Part shown: piece after piece, positions 1-10,599 of the stretch
How positions within the stretch are numbered: position 1 is the stretch's first letter
How the letters are laid out: every line of letters begins with the position of its first letter
Source: Doryteuthis pealeii
Lineage: Eukaryota > Mollusca > Cephalopoda > Myopsida > Loliginidae
Length of the DNA: 64,000 nucleotides
Direction of reading: 5' to 3'
Assembly: GCA_023376005.1 (NCBI GenBank)
Contig: CM042151.1
Coordinates: 79,456,917-79,520,916, forward strand
Position numbers and translations under genes: made by a program
The notes under the pieces: generated by a model
What the model was told of the DNA's origin: nothing
What the model saw: the letters and a program-made list of their open reading frames with translations, nothing else
Database searches by the model: none

Positions 1-1510
1 TTTGGGATTCAGCAATCATTCATACAAACTAGATGACCAGACCAGCGAAGACGTGATCTAAGGATCAAACTCTCAATACAAGGCAGGTGACATCTTTCAA
101 GTATTGTAGTATCTGGTGTAAATGACAATCATTCTACCCTAAAATCCTGCAAAGGCAATTCTGATGGAATCTCTCGAGTGTCCTGACTCCGGTCTCACAG
201 GCATACAAAAGGGCAGTGAGCACACAGACTTTATATACACCCAGCTTGGTGATTTAATGCCATGTTGGTTCCAAACCCTCTTCTCAGCAAACCAAAGGAT
301 ATTGTTGCTTTCTGCAACCTAAGGGAAATTTCTCTATCTAAAGAGTTGCCCTGTGATAATGTGCTCCCAAGATAGACTAAGTGATGGACAACTTTGAGGC
401 ATTCACCATATACAAAGATAGTTGGATCCACAAAGCATTTGTTCGGGGTAGAGTCTTTTTTACATTTATGGTTAATCCAAATGCTGCACATGCTACAGAG
501 AAGAATCCCTAAGGTTCTGCATCTCATCCTGTGTGTGTGTTACCAGGTCAGACTCATCTGCATATAGTAGCTCCCGCACAATGGCTGTGAATACTTTTGA
601 ACCTGCCTTTAGACGTCTTATATTGAATATGTTACCAGATGATCTGTAACCAACATAAATCCAATTAATATTACTTTTTAAACCAATCTTAACGACGACT
701 GCAAAGAATATTCCAAATAGTTGTAGTGCGAGAACGCAGCCCTGTTCCACACCATTCATGACAGAGACAGACTCTTCAAGGGTACCATTATATTTGACCA
801 AAGCATTCATGTCATCAGTAAGAGACCGAATAAGGGCTATAAAATGTGAAGGACAACCCAAGTTCCCAAGAACCCTCCAAAGTGCCTCGCAGTTGACTGT
901 GTCAAAGCCTTTGCGAGATCGATGAAACATTGGTAGAGGTCAAGATTCTGTTCAATGCACTTTTCTTGCAGTTGGCAAGCTGTACATCTCTCCAATCCTG
1001 AGGCACTGCTTTAGACCAAGTGTGTAATAACACTTCATGCAGCATCTCATTCAGTCTGGAGCCACCATATTTAAGTAGTTCAGCATTAATTATCTCCAGT
1101 CCAGGGACTTTCCCCTGGTTCATTTGTGCAACAGCCCTATAAACTTCATAAATTGTTGGTTGATTATCTAGCTCATCTTTAATGGGGAACTGATTGAGTT
1201 GGTCTATGAAGCCATTATCAATATTAGATGGTCGATCAAAAATTCATTAAAGTGCTCTCTCCAGCGATCACGAATATCTTCTTGTTTGGAAAGCAACCTA
1301 GAGTCATCCTTTGAGCGAAGTGGGTGATAGACGATGACCTCAGGCCATAGATTTCAGACAGAAGACTATAGAAGGTTTTGGGGTCCAGAGAATCAGCAGC
1401 ATGTTGGATTTCGGCTGATTTGTCCTTCCACCATTGATCTTGTATTTCCCTCAAATGTCTCTGAACCTGTGCTTTTACTGTTTTGAGCTTTAATTCAGCT
1501 GCAGATCATT
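1..1510 (-). mobile_element. APE-type LINE, reverse-transcriptase region, decayed and cut by window edge
   Basis: Read on the minus strand, several broken frames line up in the order expected for a non-LTR retrotransposon. From 1454 down to 1236 lies a pre-RT linker (DQWWKDKSAEIQHAAD). From 1123 to 902 is the RT entry region with GKVPGLEIINAELLKYGG. From 930 to 493 is the palm region (KGFDTVNCEALW, NGVEQGCVLA, LLYADESD). From 527 to 231 is the thumb side with HHLVYLGSTLS. Below 231 a frame containing LLYACET continues to the window edge. The family is the LINE type common in molluscs that pairs an APE endonuclease with this RT; the clade was not resolved. The catalytic box reads YADE instead of the usual [FY]ADD, and at least three frameshifts break the frame, so it is dead. 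The remaining 3' end lies outside the window. Confidence 0.85.
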
Positions 1511-1620
1511 CAACGATAGAGATGTTCAGAATATATATATAATGCAAATAGGCATATATATATATTAAATATATATATGTTAATAAGACTGTGAGTCAAG
1601 AAGTAATGACATTTTCTTTA

Positions 1621-1840
1621 GGACGGATATAATTACTGACACAGGAACATGTATCATACATCAAAATGAAGCTGGTTCTCTGTAGATCACATTCCTACTT
1701 CTCCCCAAAGTCACTGTTTCTCTCAATAGCAATGTTTCACCTTTGTATGAGAGCATGTATCCCTGCCCCGTAAAATTATGTTGCTGTTCTTTGAGACACT
1801 TCTTCACTACAGATTTCACAGTCGTGGGTTTGAAGAGATG
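1621..1840 (-). pseudogene. Mariner-like transposase C-terminal relic (copy 1)
   Basis: The minus strand encodes a frame-broken stretch with SVVKKCLKEQ, matching the C-terminal end of Tc1/mariner-type transposases (compare KSVVKKWLQEQSTEFY at 21.9-22.1 kb in this window). The segment after it is the element's 3' flank, shared with 4241-4465 and 21826-22040. Catalytic residues lie upstream in the family and are absent here. Confidence 0.6.
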
Positions 1841-2645
1841 GTATAAATGTTTTAAATTCTTTTTAAAATTTTTGTGTTCATCTTTGATTTTTTTTAGTGG
1901 CTGGATTTTTTATTTATTCAAATGAACAAATGTTAAAAATTACCCCTACGAATCATCATTCATAAATTTATTTTTCAAATTTTTTTTCTTCATTTTTAAA
2001 TAAATTAGCTATTCATCATAAAATGTGGAAAAAACTATTTGAGGTGGGCCCCTACTAACGTGAATGGCGTCAGCTGGAGTGGCAGTGTCCAGTACAAAAT
2101 ACCAAAGGTGAGATCTGCGCCTGACGGGAATTTTATACCTTTCTACCGGGATGTGCACAGGTCTGCCTTTCGTATAAATAGACTTCAAATGACAAAGGGA
2201 CAATTATCATTTTCACATCATACTGATCGTTTGTTACCTGACCAGTCTTCTTGATCACTTAAGATTGATATACAGAAGGAAATCTTTGTTGCCCTTGAAA
2301 GGATAATTTTTGACCCTTGATTGTATCAGAGGGTTGTGAAACTGGCATTATTTTCAAGGAGCTGGATAATTGACCACAAACTCATACTCTTGTCTCTTTT
2401 TCTTTTTCTCATCTCCTCATGGTCGAAATACTTTTGACAAAAATTAAGTCCCTAATTAAGTTTTAAGTGCAGAAAATTTCATTAAAATAGGGCAATTCCA
2501 TGATTTTAAAAATTCTTTTAAAATCAAAAATTTTATTTTTATTACCTCCCTTGAATAAAAATTGCACATACCTACCTATTCATTATTAATGCAAACTCTA
2601 CACTTTTTAAAATTCTTTTAAAAATTTTTCAGAAGGAGATTTTGA

Positions 2646-2911
2646 ACCATATGACCTTTAGGCACCCCTTTTGATCTCGATTTAGAGGAACATGTGTTTA
2701 NNNNNNNNNNGTTTCATTTACACTGTCAATATCCGGTTGTTTTGTTAGGGTTAGGGTTAGGGAGTTAGAGTTAGGATAAGGGGTTAGTTTTATAATTAAA
2801 AAAAAAACTCTAAAAATCATCTGTTAACAAACAACCGGATATTGACGGTGTAAATGAAAAATATGTCCTTCTGAATTGAGATCAAAAAGGGGTGCCTAAA
2901 GGTCATATGGT
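2646..2911. repeat. Foldback element F1 with TTAGGG-like core (copy 1)
   Basis: The left arm starts ACCATATGACCTTTAGGCAC and runs to CCGGTTGTTT. The right arm is its near-perfect inverse, ending GGTCATATGGT. The arms are about 85 bases. The loop is a degenerate run of TTAGGG, TTAGAG and TTAGGA units followed by an A tract. No coding capacity is visible. The 10-N gap (2701-2710) falls in the left arm. Arm motifs (GGCACCCC and CCGGTTGTTTGT) recur in a larger foldback at 30550-31120. Confidence 0.8.
2701..2710. other. Assembly gap (10 N)
   Basis: Ten N bases interrupt foldback F1. The second copy (near 5320) reads through the same place without extra sequence: GTGTTTCATTT there against GTGTTTA-gap-GTTTCATTT here. 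The gap therefore looks like an unmerged short overlap rather than missing DNA. Confidence 0.95.
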
Positions 2912-2991
2912 CTGAGATTTTTTCTTTTACATCAGCTTACCTTTATATATAGTACTAATATCTACCACTTTATCTTACATTGGTTTCATTA

Positions 2992-3027
<36 letters not shown>

Positions 3028-3055
3028 CAGTTCATATCAATCTATCTATCTATCG
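2992..3055. repeat. TATC microsatellite
   Basis: About ten perfect TCTA/TATC units, a short interruption, then further degenerate units. The same array is repeated at 5602-5675 in the duplicate copy. No gene overlaps it. Confidence 0.9.
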
Positions 3056-3285
3056 ATCTTTCTTAATTTGATCATATCTATGTATCTGTCAGCTTACCTT
3101 TATTTATTGTATTTAATTTTTCACCTTTTCTTACCTTGGTTATATCTATCTATTTATCTATCTTTTTCTTCTGTTTTTTTCTTCTTTCTAGGAATGTAAA
3201 AATTAAACTATACAGCATTAAAACTAACAAAAAATATAAATGTACAGTAGTTTAAAATTAATTACACTATTTATGAATGCAATTT

Positions 3286-3496
3286 TAGGTTATTTCCTAT
3301 AAGTCTAACATGACCAAAGGGAACCACTCTTGACTGATAAATTATTTATTTCCCATTAAACTAACCCTAAACCCTATCTCTAAACCCTAACCCCAACCCC
3401 GTCTTCTTTTTTCCTAATAGATCAATAGATAAATTAATAATTTATCATTCAAGAGTGGCTCCCCTTTGATCATGTTAGATTTATAGGAAATAACCC
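3286..3496. repeat. Foldback element F2 with CCCTAA-like core (copy 1)
   Basis: The left arm (GGTTATTTCCTATAAGTCTA, then ACATGACCAAAGG and ACTCTTGA) is the inverse of the right arm (TCAAGAGTGG, CCTTTGATCATGTTAGA, GGAAATAACC). The loop holds degenerate TAACCCTAAACCCTA-type units, the opposite strand sense of the F1 core. There is no ORF. Confidence 0.8.
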
Positions 3497-3590
3497 AATT
3501 TTATTTTTAATTACAGAAATAAAGGAATTTTACTTTTGATGTTTCTTGAGATTCTACTGTAAGTAAAGACACGTGAGCAAAAATAAACGA

Positions 3591-3945
3591 CTGAACTTGC
3601 ACAAAAGTGTCAAAAATTAGGGTGACCCAGAAAAACAGAACCAAAAAAATTTTAATTATGAGGGTTTAGATTTAGGGTTAGGGTTGGGGTATAGGGTTAG
3701 ATTAATGGGAAAATAAATAATTGGGTTCTATTTTTTCTGGTCACCCTGTATTACTGGAGACCCAGAAAAACAGAACCCACAAATTTTGTAATAAAACTGT
3801 TAATTTGAACTGGGGGTTTTAGGGTTAGGGGTTAGGCTTATGTGGTAGGTTGGGGTTTAAGGTTAGTTTAATGGGAAAATAAATAAATAATTTGGGTTCT
3901 GTTTTTTCTGGGTCACCCTAATTTTGACACTTTGTGCAAGTTCAG
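3591..3945. repeat. Foldback element F3 with TTAGGG-like core (copy 1)
   Basis: The left end CTGAACTTGCACAAAAGTG is mirrored by the right end CACTTTGTGCAAGTTCAG. Both arms continue through a GGGTGACCCAGAAAAACAGA motif that appears again inside the element. Two internal stretches carry TTAGGGTTAGGGTTGGGG-like sequence. There is no ORF. The left-end motif CTGAACTTGCACAA also starts the foldback at 42731. Confidence 0.8.
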
Positions 3946-4240
3946 CCAAATAAACATTGCGAAAAAAAAAGAAGATAAATATAACAATGGAGATGCGGAT
4001 ATATTGTGCATAAAATTTAATATTTTATTTGTGGATAAAATGTTAAAAATTTCATTAAAATTGAGTAATTTTCTCATTTTTTTAATAAAAATTTAAAAAA
4101 AATTCTATTTCCTCCCTTGAGTAAAAATAACATAGTATGTGTAAGTGTTGATAAAAATGTGTAGATATGTATCACATTAGGGACTGGCAAACAGTGGAAA
4201 TCTCTCTCTTTTTTTTTTTTTTTTTTTATATTCTCTTGAG

Positions 4241-4465
4241 GACGGATAATAATTACTGACACAGGAACATGTATCATACATCAAAAATGAGCTGGTTCTC
4301 TGTAGATCACATTCCTACTTCTCCCCAAAGTCACTGTTTCTCTCAATAGCAATGTTTCACCTTTGTATGAGAGCATGTATCCCTGCCCCGTAAAATTATG
4401 TTGACTGTTCTTTGAGACACTTCTTTCACTACAGATTTCACAGTCGTGGGTTTGAAGAGATGGTA
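4241..4465 (-). pseudogene. Mariner-like transposase C-terminal relic (copy 2)
   Basis: Duplicate of the relic at 1621-1840, carried along by the tandem duplication, with small indels. It shows the same short conserved KSVVKK-type tail read on the minus strand. It is non-functional. Confidence 0.6.
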
Positions 4466-5270
4466 TAAATGTTTTAAATTCTTTTTAAAATTTTGTGTTC
4501 ATCTTTGATTTTTTTTAGTGGCTGGATTTTTTATTTATTCAAATGAACAAATGTTAAAAATTACCCCTACGAATCATCATTCATAAATTTATTTTTCAAA
4601 TTTTTTTTCTTCATTTTTAAATAAATTAGCTATTGATCATAAAATGTGGAAAAAACTATTTGAGGTGGGCCCCCTACTAACGTGAATGGCGTCAGCTGGA
4701 GTGGCAGTGTCCAGTACAAAATACCAAAGGTGAGATCTGCGCCTGACGGGAATTTTATACCTTTCTACCGGGATGTGCACAGGTCTGCCTTTCGTATAAA
4801 TAGACTTCAAATGACAAAGGGACAATTATCATTTTCACATCATACTGATCGTTTGTTACCTGACCAGTCTTCTTGATCACTTAAGATTGATATACAGAAG
4901 GAATCTTTGTTGCCCTTGAAAGGATAATTTATTGACCCTTGATTGTATCAGAGGGTTGTGAAACTGGCATTATTTTGCAAGGAGCTGGATAATTGACCAC
5001 AAACTCTATACTCTTGTCTCTTTTTCTTTTTCTCATCTCCTCATGGTCGAAATACTTTTGACAAAAATTAAGTCCCTAATTAAGTTTTAAGTGCAGAAAA
5101 TTTCATTAAAATAGGGCAATTCCATGATTTTTAAAAATTCTTTTAAAATCAAAATTTTTATTTTTATTACCTCCCTTGAATAAAAATTGCACATACCTAC
5201 CTATTCATTATTAATGCAAACTCTACACTTTTTAAAATTCTTTTAAAAAATTTTTCAGAAGAGATTTTGA

Positions 5271-5521
5271 ACCATATGACCTTTAGGCACCCCTTTTTGA
5301 TCTCGATTTAGAAGGACATGTGTTTCATTTACACTGTCAATATCCGGTTGTTTGTTAGGGGTTAGGGTTAGGGGTTAGAGTTAGGATAAGGGGTTAGTTT
5401 TATAATTAAAAAAAAAACTCTAAAAATCATCTGTTAACAAACAACCGGATATTGACGGTGTAAATGAAAAATATGTCCTTCTGAATTGAGATCAAAAAGG
5501 GGTGCCTAAAGGTCATATGGT
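5271..5521. repeat. Foldback element F1 (copy 2)
   Basis: Gap-free copy of F1 in the second duplication unit. Arms lie at about 5271-5355 and 5431-5521. The loop has TTAGGG-like units at 5355-5398 and an A tract. This copy defines the intact structure. Confidence 0.8.
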
Positions 5522-5601
5522 CTGAGATTTTTTCTTTTACATCAGCTTACCTTTATATATAGTACTAATATCTACCACTTTATCTTACATTGGTTTCATT
5601 A

Positions 5602-5637
<36 letters not shown>

Positions 5638-5897
5638 CAGTTCATATCAATCTATCTATCTATCGATCTTTCTTAATTTGATCATATCTATGTATCTGTC
5701 AGCTTACCTTTATTTATTGTATTAATATTTTTCACCTTTTCTTACCTTGGTTATATCTATCTATTTATCTATCTTTTTTCTTCTGTTTTTTCTTCTTTCT
5801 AGGAATGTAAAAATTAAACTATACAGCATTAAAACTAACAAAAAATATAAATGTACAGTAGTTTAAAATTAATTACACTATTTATGAATGCAATTTT

Positions 5898-6561
5898 AGG
5901 TTATTTCCTATAAGTCTAACATGACCAAAGGGGAACCACTCTTGACTGATAAATTATTTATTTTCCCATTAAACTAACCCTAAACCCTATCTCTAAACCC
6001 TAACCCCAACCCCGTCTTCTTTTTTCCTAATAGATCAATAGATAAATTAATAATTTATCATTCAAGAGTGGCTCCCCTTTGATCATGTTAGATTTATAGG
6101 AAATAACCCAATTTTATTTTTAATTACAGAAATAAAGGAATTTTACTTTTGATGTTTCTTGAGATTCTACTGTAAGTAAAGACACGTGAGCAAAAATAAA
6201 CGACTGAACTTGCACAAAAGTGTCAAAATTAGGGTGACCCAGAAAAAACAGAACCAAAAAATTTTAATTATGAGGGTTTAGATTTAGGGTTAGGGTTGGG
6301 GTATAGGGTTAGATTAATGGGAAAATAAATAATTTGGGTTCTATTTTTTCTGGGTCACCCTGTATACTGGAGACCCAGAAAAACAGAACCCACAAATTTT
6401 GTAATAAAACTGTTAATTTGAACTGGGGGTTTTAGGGTTAGGGGTTAGGCTTATGTGGTTAGGGTTGGGGTTTAAGGTTAGTTTAATGGGAAAATAAATA
6501 AATAATTTGGGTTCTGTTTTTTCTGGGTCACCCTAATTTTGACACCTTTGTGCAAGTTCAG
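5898..6561. repeat. Foldback elements F2 and F3 (copy 2)
   Basis: F2 occupies about 5898-6109 and F3 about 6203-6561, in the same order and orientation as in copy 1 and with the same telomere-like cores. Between them is a short stretch shared with the upstream flanks of the zinc-finger first exons (motif AATTACAGAAATAAAGGAAT). No gene is visible. Confidence 0.8.
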
Positions 6562-6795
6562 CCAAATAAACATTGCGAAAAAAAAAAGATAAATATAACA
6601 ATGGAGATGCGGATATATTGTGCATAAAATTTAATATTTTATTTGTGGATAAAATGTTAAAAATTTCATTAAAATTGAGTAATTTTCTCATTTTTTTAAT
6701 AAAAATTTAAAAAAAATTCTATTTCCTCCCTTGAGTAAAAATATACATAGTATGTGTAATGTGTTTGATAAAAAATTGGTAGGTATGTATCACAT

Positions 6796-8079
6796 TAGGG
6801 ACTGGCAAACAGAGGCTAAAATTCGTTTTTGACAAAATGACTTTAGCCCCCCTACAGAAAATAATTTACCAAAATTCAGGGAATTATTGGATTTTAATGA
6901 AATTTTCAGTGTTTATGTATCAATGAATGATCTTTATAATGCATTATTTATTTTATTTCAAAACTTTCTCATTTTTTCAGGTCACTTAATTTTGACCCCC
7001 CTTATGTTGGGGGCGTAAAATTGCTTCAAGTTGGTCCTAACTTGATACTAATTACAGTATAAATAGAGAGATAAAAGACCGAAGTTATGAATAGAAACAT
7101 ATTTTAAAACAATTAAATTGATTTTCAATATAAAACACATAATGTTAGAACATTAATTGTATGGAAGACAATTAAGACCAAATACATAAAACATAAAATA
7201 TCTTCCTCTCTATTCAGAAGAGTTAATGTTTGTGTCAGTAATTTAACCGAAAGATTCAATATCTAATAAGTTAAGGTAAGTTCATTTCATTATTACTATT
7301 TTTAATTCAATTATTCCTTTTTAATTAAAAATATTCAAATTCTAATTGATGTTTCTGACTTTTTTATCTTTAAATTAACAATTTAAAAAAATTTTTTTTT
7401 TTTTTAATTTTTTTTTTACTAAAATAAAAAAAGATTGCAATTGTCATGTCAAGCCGGAAAATATTATCATCTAAAATGTTTGTTTTTAATTTTTTTTTTT
7501 TTCAATGGATTATTATCGATTGCACACCAATCTATCAGATTGTAAAAAAAAAATCTAAAAAGTTCTTTATTTTTCGAGTTCCCCGTCGTAAATATTGGAA
7601 ACGCTACAAATTTTTTTTCCCTTCCTTCAATGGATTATTATCGTTTACACACCAATCTATCAGATTTTTTAAAAATTCTTAAAAGTTCTTTACTTTTGAG
7701 TTTTTAGGGGTGCTCATTTTCCAGTACGTGGAAATTTTTTACGTCAATCAAACAAGACAAAAAAGTTAAAAATATTATGGCAATTATGGAATACCATACA
7801 CGAAACGTAAATAATATGCAAATTTTATTTTCAATGAAACTAAATATATTTTTGATTTTTTTACATACAAAAAACGGATTTTCCTTGGTTAAAAGTTAAA
7901 ACGAGTGTGAAAAATTTCAGTAACATTTAATGAATATGTATTTAAAGTAACGCTTTACTTATTTCTAAAAAGAAATGTTTATAAGTATTTTAAAAATATT
8001 TTTGACCTTAAATAATAGATTTAATTATTTTTAATTCGCTTTTAAAACTCCTATCAGACGAAATTAATGCTAGTCCCTA
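6796..8079. mobile_element. hAT-like non-autonomous element, 8-bp target duplication TATCACAT
   Basis: The element begins TAGGGACTGGCAAAC and ends GCTAGTCCCTA, an inverted-repeat pair. It is flanked on both sides by TATCACAT (6788-6795 and 8080-8087). TAGG tips with an 8-bp duplication fit the hAT superfamily. The interior is AT-rich and shares the motif TTTTAATGAAATTTTCAGTG with many other copies in the window. The Met-initiated frame at 7446-7682 is T-tract-driven and is not counted as a gene. Confidence 0.75.
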
Positions 8080-8096
8080 TATCACATACATACTCC

Positions 8097-8345
8097 TAGG
8101 TATACCCAAAAATTCAGCTGCTACGAATATTAAGAATGAATTAAAATTAATTAAATCGGTTATTTAATGTCAACTTTTTGTCTAAGTCGAAAACTAGTAA
8201 CATAATCAATGAGCATCAGTAAAAAAAAAATAAAAAAAAAGAAAAAAAAAAAAAAAGAAAGAAACAAAAGCAAAATAATACTGCACATGTAATTTATTTT
8301 TAATACATTGAAATCGAAATTTTCGATCAAGATGGCCGCCTTTTT
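8097..8345. mobile_element. hAT-like fragment, TAGGTATACCC tip variant
   Basis: Starts with TAGGTATACCCAAAAATTC and continues with the family interior (ATTAAAATTAATTAAATCGG, GTCAACTTTTTGTCTAAGTCG). The right half is replaced by A/T homopolymers and the hairpins that follow. There is no coding sequence. Confidence 0.55.
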
Positions 8346-8400
8346 TTTTCTTTTTTCTTAAAATCCGTGTTTACAAAGTAAATTGTACTATTCGTGATTG

Positions 8401-8435
<35 letters not shown>

Positions 8436-8445
8436 AAAAAAAAGG

Positions 8446-8552
8446 ATTTTTCGACGAATTGGCTATAGTATACCCAATTCGTCGAAAAATAGTACGTATG
8501 TATTGTGTATTAGGTAGGTATACCCCGTACCTACCTAATACAATACATACTA
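8446..8552. repeat. Two adjacent perfect or near-perfect hairpins
   Basis: Hairpin 1 has arms ATTTTTCGACGAATTGG (8446-8462) and its exact inverse (8474-8490), with loop CTATAGTATAC. Hairpin 2 has arms around TGTATTAGGTAGGTA (8491-8520) and TACCTACCTAATACA (8528-8552), with loop TACCCCG. Both lie in an A-rich spacer just upstream of the first-exon module. They are probably remnants of element tips (TAGGTATACCC). Confidence 0.75.
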
Positions 8553-8683
8553 CTTATTATCAAAATCTACAACATTGAAACTAACAAAAATTAAAATATG
8601 AATGTGTAGCAATTTAAAATTGATTACACTACTTAGATATCTAATTATATTTTAAATTACAGAGATAATTAAATATCTTCCTT

Positions 8684-8936
8684 GGCCTCGTGCCTGATGA
8701 TGTCATATTCTGTCCGTAGCTGTAGACTTAGGGTAAATACATAATTATCTCCCTTGAGTTTCGCTCTTTATAAGTCATTCTGCATCAATTGGAAAGGACG
8801 ATTGTTTTAATTTTGATTCAACTTGAAAAATATAAGTTTATTCAAAGTATTCTAATTTGTTTTTCTTTTTTTGTTTAATATCACATTTCCTTATTGAAAA
8901 AAGATTAGACGAAAAGAGACAGAGAAAAGTAAGTAT
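8684..8936 (+). promoter_or_regulatory. Candidate promoter, non-coding exon 1 and splice donor, distal copy for ZNF-A
   Basis: This is one of five copies in the window of a conserved block. It has a proximal region (GATGATGTCATATTCTGTCC and ATAATTATCTCCCTTGAG) and a TTTATAAGT box at 8767-8775. About 130 bases without any ATG follow (ending AAAAGAGACAGAGAAAA), then a strong donor GTAAGTATCACG whose GT is at 8929-8930. The block always lies on the same strand as, and 4.0-5.9 kb upstream of, a zinc-finger coding exon. I infer a TATA-type promoter with a 5'-UTR exon. Transcript data would be needed to prove it. The block could also be part of an ancient repeat. Confidence 0.6.
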
Positions 8937-9059
8937 CACGTACACTTAATTTATTTGTTTACAAATTATCGAATAGGTTTTGCGAAAAGGTTTTTCATTT
9001 TATTAACGAAGTAAAATTATGATGAAATATTTTTGAATATAAAAAATATCTAGAAGTAA

Positions 9060-9640
9060 ATAAATACTTATGAAGGCCTATAAAATGCAAAAATTTAGGT
9101 TTTATGTAAGAGAAATTTGTTTTTCTTTTTTATAACACATAAACTTGGAATTGTTCTTTACATTAAACGTAAAAGAAAACATTAAAAAGATAATTTTCCA
9201 CTTTTTATTGACGTTTTAAAATATTTTTAACAATTATACGGACACTTTGAAAATTCGCTGTTTTCCACGTTTTGCAGAACTCTAACAATTCAAAACATGT
9301 TTTTAAATAAATATTTCTTTACTAATCTGAAAATATAAATTTCAATGCTAGAAATTAAAGGATTATGATTTTAAATGAATTTCATTTATTTATTCAATAT
9401 TAAAAACATGATACAATGAAAATTATGGAAGGAGCTATTAGTAATATTTATTTTAATGAATTTTGATTTAAAAAAAAACAAAAAAAAACTATTCATCATA
9501 AAATTAAGTAAGTGCTGAAAATTCCTTTAAAGTTGGGTAATTTGATTTTTAAAATTGTTTTGAAATTAAAAATTTTGAAAATATTTTTTTATAACATCCC
9601 TTGAGTAAAAAGATGAATGTAATATTTAATTTGTAGGTTA
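9060..9640. other. AT-rich spacer between the two first-exon copies
   Basis: Intron-start sequence is followed by a fragment (9075-9290) that also occurs inside the hAT-like element at about 11735-11915 (motif AAAATTTAGGTTTTATGTAA). The rest is AT-rich and repeats fragments of the duplication block. No ORF or RNA gene is visible. Confidence 0.5.
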
Positions 9641-9898
9641 AAAGGTTGTCTGATTTTGGCTACGATATTTTGCCCGTGACTGTGGTATTAGGAAAAATAC
9701 ATGATTATCTCCCTTGAGTTTCGCTTTTTACAAATCATTCTGCGTCAATTGGTAATCACGATTGTTCTAATCTTGATTCAACTCGAAAAATATAAGTTTA
9801 TTTAAAATATTCTAGTTAGTTTTTTTTTTTTAAATTTAATATCACATTTACTTATTGAAAAAAAGATTAGACGAAAAGAGACAGAGAAATGTAAGTAT
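9640..9898 (+). promoter_or_regulatory. Second candidate promoter, exon 1 and donor for ZNF-A (proximal copy)
   Basis: Copy of the 8684 module about 960 bases further on, with donor GTAAGTATCA at 9891. The exon body matches (AAAAAGATTAGACGAAAAGA). The TATA-like box has become TTTTTACAAATC, so this copy may be weak or dead. It is 4.9 kb from the ZNF-A acceptor at 14803. The following intron start (CACTTAATTTATTTGTTTAC) is also conserved in all copies. Confidence 0.5.
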
Positions 9899-10061
9899 CA
9901 CGTTCACTTAATTTATTTGTTTACAAATTATCGAATAGGTTTTGCGAAAAGGTTTTTATTTTTACTAACGAAAAAAGTAAAATTATGATGAAATATTTTT
10001 TTAAAATGTGGAAGTATTGAATCTAAAAATATCTAGAACTGAATAAATATTCATGAAGACC

Positions 10062-10561
10062 TAAGTATACCCAATTTTTCCTCTGCTAAAGATTTAAAAA
10101 ACGAATTAAAATTAATTAAATCTATTATTTAAGGTCAAATTTTTGTCTAAAAGGATAAGTAGTAACATAATGATGGCTATGTGCAAATTAAGACCTATTA
10201 TATAAAAGGGTGATCACAGGAAATTCTTCTAAAAATCATATAAAATAAACTATCCGATTCTAATAAAACTTTCGGTTTATGAAGTAATAAAAGATGAACT
10301 TTATTGTAAATAAATTTTTACTAAATTGAAAAGGCTAATAATTTTTTTCGTTAGTTTTTGTTTCGCGTATTGATCCACCCAACAAAGATCTGATGTTTTT
10401 TTTGTTTTTTTTATAGTATATAAATAAATGTTACATTTTTGGAAAGACAATGTAATGACATAACATATATAAAAAAAGATAATTCGCTAATAAATCAGTT
10501 TTGGAAATAGGGCATCTTAAACATTGAAACTTAAAATCTCGTAAATAAGAAAAAATATGTA

Positions 10562-10599
<38 letters not shown>

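Larger units (their letters stand above)
1611..4195. repeat. Tandem segmental duplication, copy 1 (about 2.6 kb)
   Basis: This block and the next (4241-6812) match nearly base for base throughout. They differ mainly by one-base homopolymer indels and a 10-N gap in this copy. It contains, in order, a mariner-transposase relic, a TATC microsatellite and three foldback elements with TTAGGG-like cores. The copy ends about 17 bases inside the TAGGGACTGGCA terminus of a hAT-like element that is complete after copy 2, so one breakpoint cuts that insertion. No host gene is visible. Confidence 0.9.
4241..6812. repeat. Tandem segmental duplication, copy 2
   Basis: Second copy of the 1611-4195 block, joined to it by a short T-rich stretch (4196-4240). 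It holds the same mariner relic, microsatellite and three foldback elements in the same order, and continues into a complete hAT-like element at 6796. The similarity is high enough that either a recent duplication or an uncollapsed assembly overlap would explain it. Confidence 0.9.

Noticed and set aside
2039..2254. Short frames in the tandem duplication, repeated at 4682-4876
   Set aside because: They are duplicated with the block and have no recognisable domain. Both strands are open over the same stretch.
7446..7682. 78-codon frame in a hAT-like element
   Set aside because: It is driven by T tracts (runs of Phe and Lys), shows no motif, and lies inside a non-autonomous element.
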